In this document: piece after piece, positions 62,297-64,000 of the stretch
Numbering within the stretch: position 1 is the first letter of the stretch
Layout: each line of letters starts with the position of its first letter
Assembly: GCA_002440745.1 (NCBI GenBank)
Contig: DJVB01000052.1
Coordinates: forward strand, 1 to 64,000
Length of the DNA: 64,000 nucleotides
Direction: 5' to 3'
From: Bacteroidales bacterium UBA6267
Lineage (GTDB): Bacteria; Bacteroidota; Bacteroidia; Bacteroidales; UBA1556
The notes under the pieces: model-generated
Database searches by the model: none
The model's input: the letters and a program-made list of their open reading frames with translations, nothing else
What the model was told of the DNA's origin: nothing
Position numbers and translations under genes: made by a program

Positions 62297-62851
62297 ATGA
62301 ATAAAGACGTTATAGCGCTTTGGGGAGAGGAATTGGCATGGATAGCAAACGATGATTTGCGTGAAAAAACTGCCAAAACCTGGGCTATCGCTTTAGAGCG
62401 ATCTGTATTGACACCTTCCGATTTAAATCGGATACCATTCACACTTCTATGCGGTCCTGATTTGAAAGTGACTTTTATGGATCACAAAAGATCGGTTGTG
62501 CACATTGCAAGAGATGCAGGCATTAGAATCAATTCCATGTATCATGGCGAGCTTACCGTAGATATGGATATTCTAATTGCCGGTGCAATCTTGGCAGATG
62601 TTGGCAAACTCTTGGAATACGAACTTGATGCGAACGGAAAGGCTATTCAAGGAGTTTATGGAAAATATGTACGTCATCCTTTTAGTGGCGTATCTTTAGC
62701 TGAAGAATGTGGCTTACCACCATCTGTCTTACATATCATTGCGACCCATGCAGGCGAAGGAAATATGGTTAAAAGGACCACAGAAGCTTATATTGTCCAT
62801 CATGCTGATTTTATGACCTTTGAGCCTTTTAAAGAGAGGTTGATCATCTGA
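62297..62851 (+). CDS. HD-domain-like protein with altered HD pair
   Basis: The 184-residue cytosolic helical protein follows the HD phosphohydrolase plan: DHKRSVVHIARDAG, ILIAGAILADVGKLLEYE, KYVRHPFSGVSLAEECGLPPSVLHIIATHAGEG and YIVHHADFMTFE. The diagnostic His-Asp pair of LLHDIGK is here A100-D101, so one metal-binding histidine is missing. Other histidines may compensate, or the protein may bind rather than cut a nucleotide. The PrsW-type gene starts 9 nt after its stop, so they share a transcript. The substrate is unknown. Confidence 0.75.
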   Translation: MNKDVIALWGEELAWIANDDLREKTAKTWAIALERSVLTPSDLNRIPFTLLCGPDLKVTFMDHKRSVVHIARDAGIRINSMYHGELTVDMDILIAGAILADVGKLLEYELDANGKAIQGVYGKYVRHPFSGVSLAEECGLPPSVLHIIATHAGEGNMVKRTTEAYIVHHADFMTFEPFKERLII

Positions 62852-62860
62852 GAATAATTC

Positions 62861-63532
62861 ATGAGTTATATCATTGGAGCAATAGCGCCGGTTGTGGCCA
62901 TCCTTATCTACATTTACTATCGTGATAAGTGGGAAAAGGAACCTTTACGCAAACTAATTGCAGCACTTGCTTTAGGAGCTTTATCGGTGATACCGGTGTT
63001 TTTTGTTGAAATGTGGCTTCATGATTTAATTTATAATTTTCAGATTACCAAAAGATTAGACGCATTATATACTGCCTTTGTAGTTGCAGCATTCACCGAA
63101 GAAACCTTCAAATTTCTTGCACTACTGATTATCGTTTGGCGTAGTCGGCAGTTTAGCGAAAAATATGATGGGATTGTGTATGCAGTCTTTGTTTCCTTAG
63201 GTTTCGCGATGGTCGAAAACATCAAATACGTGTTAGACGGAGGAATGAATGTAGCCTTTGTACGCGCTGTAACGGCTGTCCCCGCCCATGCGCTCTTTGG
63301 TGTAACTATGGGATACTATTTATCCTTTGCACGCTTTAGCTTGTTTTACAAGAAAAAGAATTTTATTCTTGCATTGCTGATTCCCATAATGTTACATGGC
63401 ATATACGACTTCATTTTGATGAGCGCTGAACCGGGTTATTTCATTGTATTTATTTTTTATCTTTATTATTTATATAAAGTTGGTTTTAAACGAATTAGAG
63501 AACTATCAACCATAAAAAGAACACCAAACTAA
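62861..63532 (+). CDS. PrsW-family intramembrane metalloprotease
   Basis: The 223-residue inner-membrane protein has seven or so helices. The three PrsW motifs are visible: E80-E81-T-F-K84 (EExxK), GFAMVENIKYV, and HALFGVTMGYY with the terminal HGIYDFIL. In Bacillus, PrsW cuts an anti-sigma factor at site 1. Here an ECF sigma/putative anti-sigma pair lies 13 kb away, but a link is speculative. It is 9 nt after the HD-like gene and 7 nt before the aconitase-family gene, so the three are probably co-transcribed. Confidence 0.9.
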   Translation: MSYIIGAIAPVVAILIYIYYRDKWEKEPLRKLIAALALGALSVIPVFFVEMWLHDLIYNFQITKRLDALYTAFVVAAFTEETFKFLALLIIVWRSRQFSEKYDGIVYAVFVSLGFAMVENIKYVLDGGMNVAFVRAVTAVPAHALFGVTMGYYLSFARFSLFYKKKNFILALLIPIMLHGIYDFILMSAEPGYFIVFIFYLYYLYKVGFKRIRELSTIKRTPN

Positions 63533-63539
63533 AAACAAT

Positions 63540-64000
63540 ATGACCATTATTGAAAAAATTATCAAGAACCACTCGGATTTTGAAATCGTGAAACCGGGTG
63601 ACATTGTGGACGTGGAAATCGATGCACGTGTAGCTCGTGACTTTGGAGGAGCAAATGTTGTCAAAAACTTAATAGACAACAACCTAACAATAAACGACCC
63701 GTCAAAAACATTTTTCACCTTCGATACAAATCCGGGCGGATCGGATCAGAAATATGCTGCAAATCAGCATTTTTGTCGCATGTTTGCCCGCGAAAACAAC
63801 ATCAAAGTATTTGATATAAATACCGGAATCGGAACGCATCAGGCCATAGAACAAGGATTAGTATTGCCCGGCGGAACATTTGTTTCGACTGATTCTCATG
63901 CTAATATTATGGGAGCAATTGGAGCTTTCGGACAAGGCATGGGCGATCAGGACATTGCGGCAGTTTGGGCTAAAGGAAAAGCATGGTTCAAAGTTCCTGA
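63540..64000 (+). CDS. aconitase/isopropylmalate-dehydratase large-subunit family protein, 5' part
   Basis: The first 153 residues are present; the gene runs off the right edge. The start MTIIEKIIKNHSDFEIVKPGDIVDVEID, then FDTNPGGSDQKYAANQ and LVLPGGTFVSTDSHANIMGAIGAFGQGMGDQDIAAVWAKGKAW, fits the LeuC/homoaconitase group. STDSH and the GAFGQGMGDQDIA block are signature parts. The first cluster cysteine would lie just beyond the window. Members dehydrate isopropylmalate, homocitrate or citrate; the upstream isocitrate-type dehydrogenase makes an aconitase role plausible. It starts 7 nt after the PrsW-type gene. Confidence 0.88.
   Translation, partial: MTIIEKIIKNHSDFEIVKPGDIVDVEIDARVARDFGGANVVKNLIDNNLTINDPSKTFFTFDTNPGGSDQKYAANQHFCRMFARENNIKVFDINTGIGTHQAIEQGLVLPGGTFVSTDSHANIMGAIGAFGQGMGDQDIAAVWAKGKAWFKVP

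Overview
This looks like a chromosomal segment of a Bacteroidota bacterium, probably class Bacteroidia. Four secreted proteins end in a type IX secretion (T9SS) type A sorting domain. A PorE-like OmpA protein is present. TAnnTTTG -7 boxes precede many genes. The blocks purM-prfA-pyrF and DUF1573-yajC-ybbR-coaE are characteristic of the phylum. DNA is AT-rich overall, with GC-rich islands in the Rhs fragments. I saw no rRNA, tRNA or CRISPR array. The genus cannot be fixed from sequence alone.

Left edge, 1-3.2 kb: an accessory patch of Rhs 'orphan tips'. One Rhs core is joined to an AT-rich domain with an HExxH motif and is followed by an overlapping putative immunity gene. A second truncated core lies next to a REP-associated tyrosine transposase (RAYT). 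Small palindromes are inserted in frame in both Rhs fragments. The RAYT gene itself holds a 28-nt perfect palindrome inside an inverted cluster of repeats.

3.4-28.5 kb: mostly secreted and surface proteins. They are a thermolysin-type M4 protease, a CAP protein, T9SS cargo of 349, 731 and 3314 residues, a DUF481-like barrel and a Lys/Cys-rich small peptide. Among them are a PLP trans-sulfuration enzyme, a KilA-N gene plus a secreted unknown bracketed by two copies of a long hairpin repeat, and a two-gene unit (PD-(D/E)xK nuclease, membrane-Nudix fusion).

28.5-41 kb: regulators (a TPR/LuxR-type membrane regulator, a NarL-type response regulator), the membrane pyrophosphatase HppA, an outer-membrane barrel, the operon purM-prfA-pyrF, and the PorE-like TPR/PD40/OmpA protein. 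The last has an extra C-terminal domain that I read as a degenerate retropepsin-like fold.

41-58 kb: a GWxTD protein, a GT2 glycosyltransferase, an MFS carrier with an AlkD-like repair protein, a GT-C/TPR membrane protein with DUF2461, an ECF sigma factor with a putative membrane anti-sigma, a secreted glutamine-amidotransferase-like hydrolase with a PlsC-type acyltransferase, the DUF1573-yajC-ybbR-coaE block, and a redox group (TlpA-like protein, trxB, an atypical thioredoxin).

58-64 kb: a long-chain acyl-CoA synthetase, two overlapping stand-alone receiver proteins, an isocitrate/isopropylmalate-type dehydrogenase with NADP-type residues, an HD-like protein with a changed HD pair, a PrsW-type membrane protease, and the start of an aconitase/LeuC-family gene that runs off the right edge.
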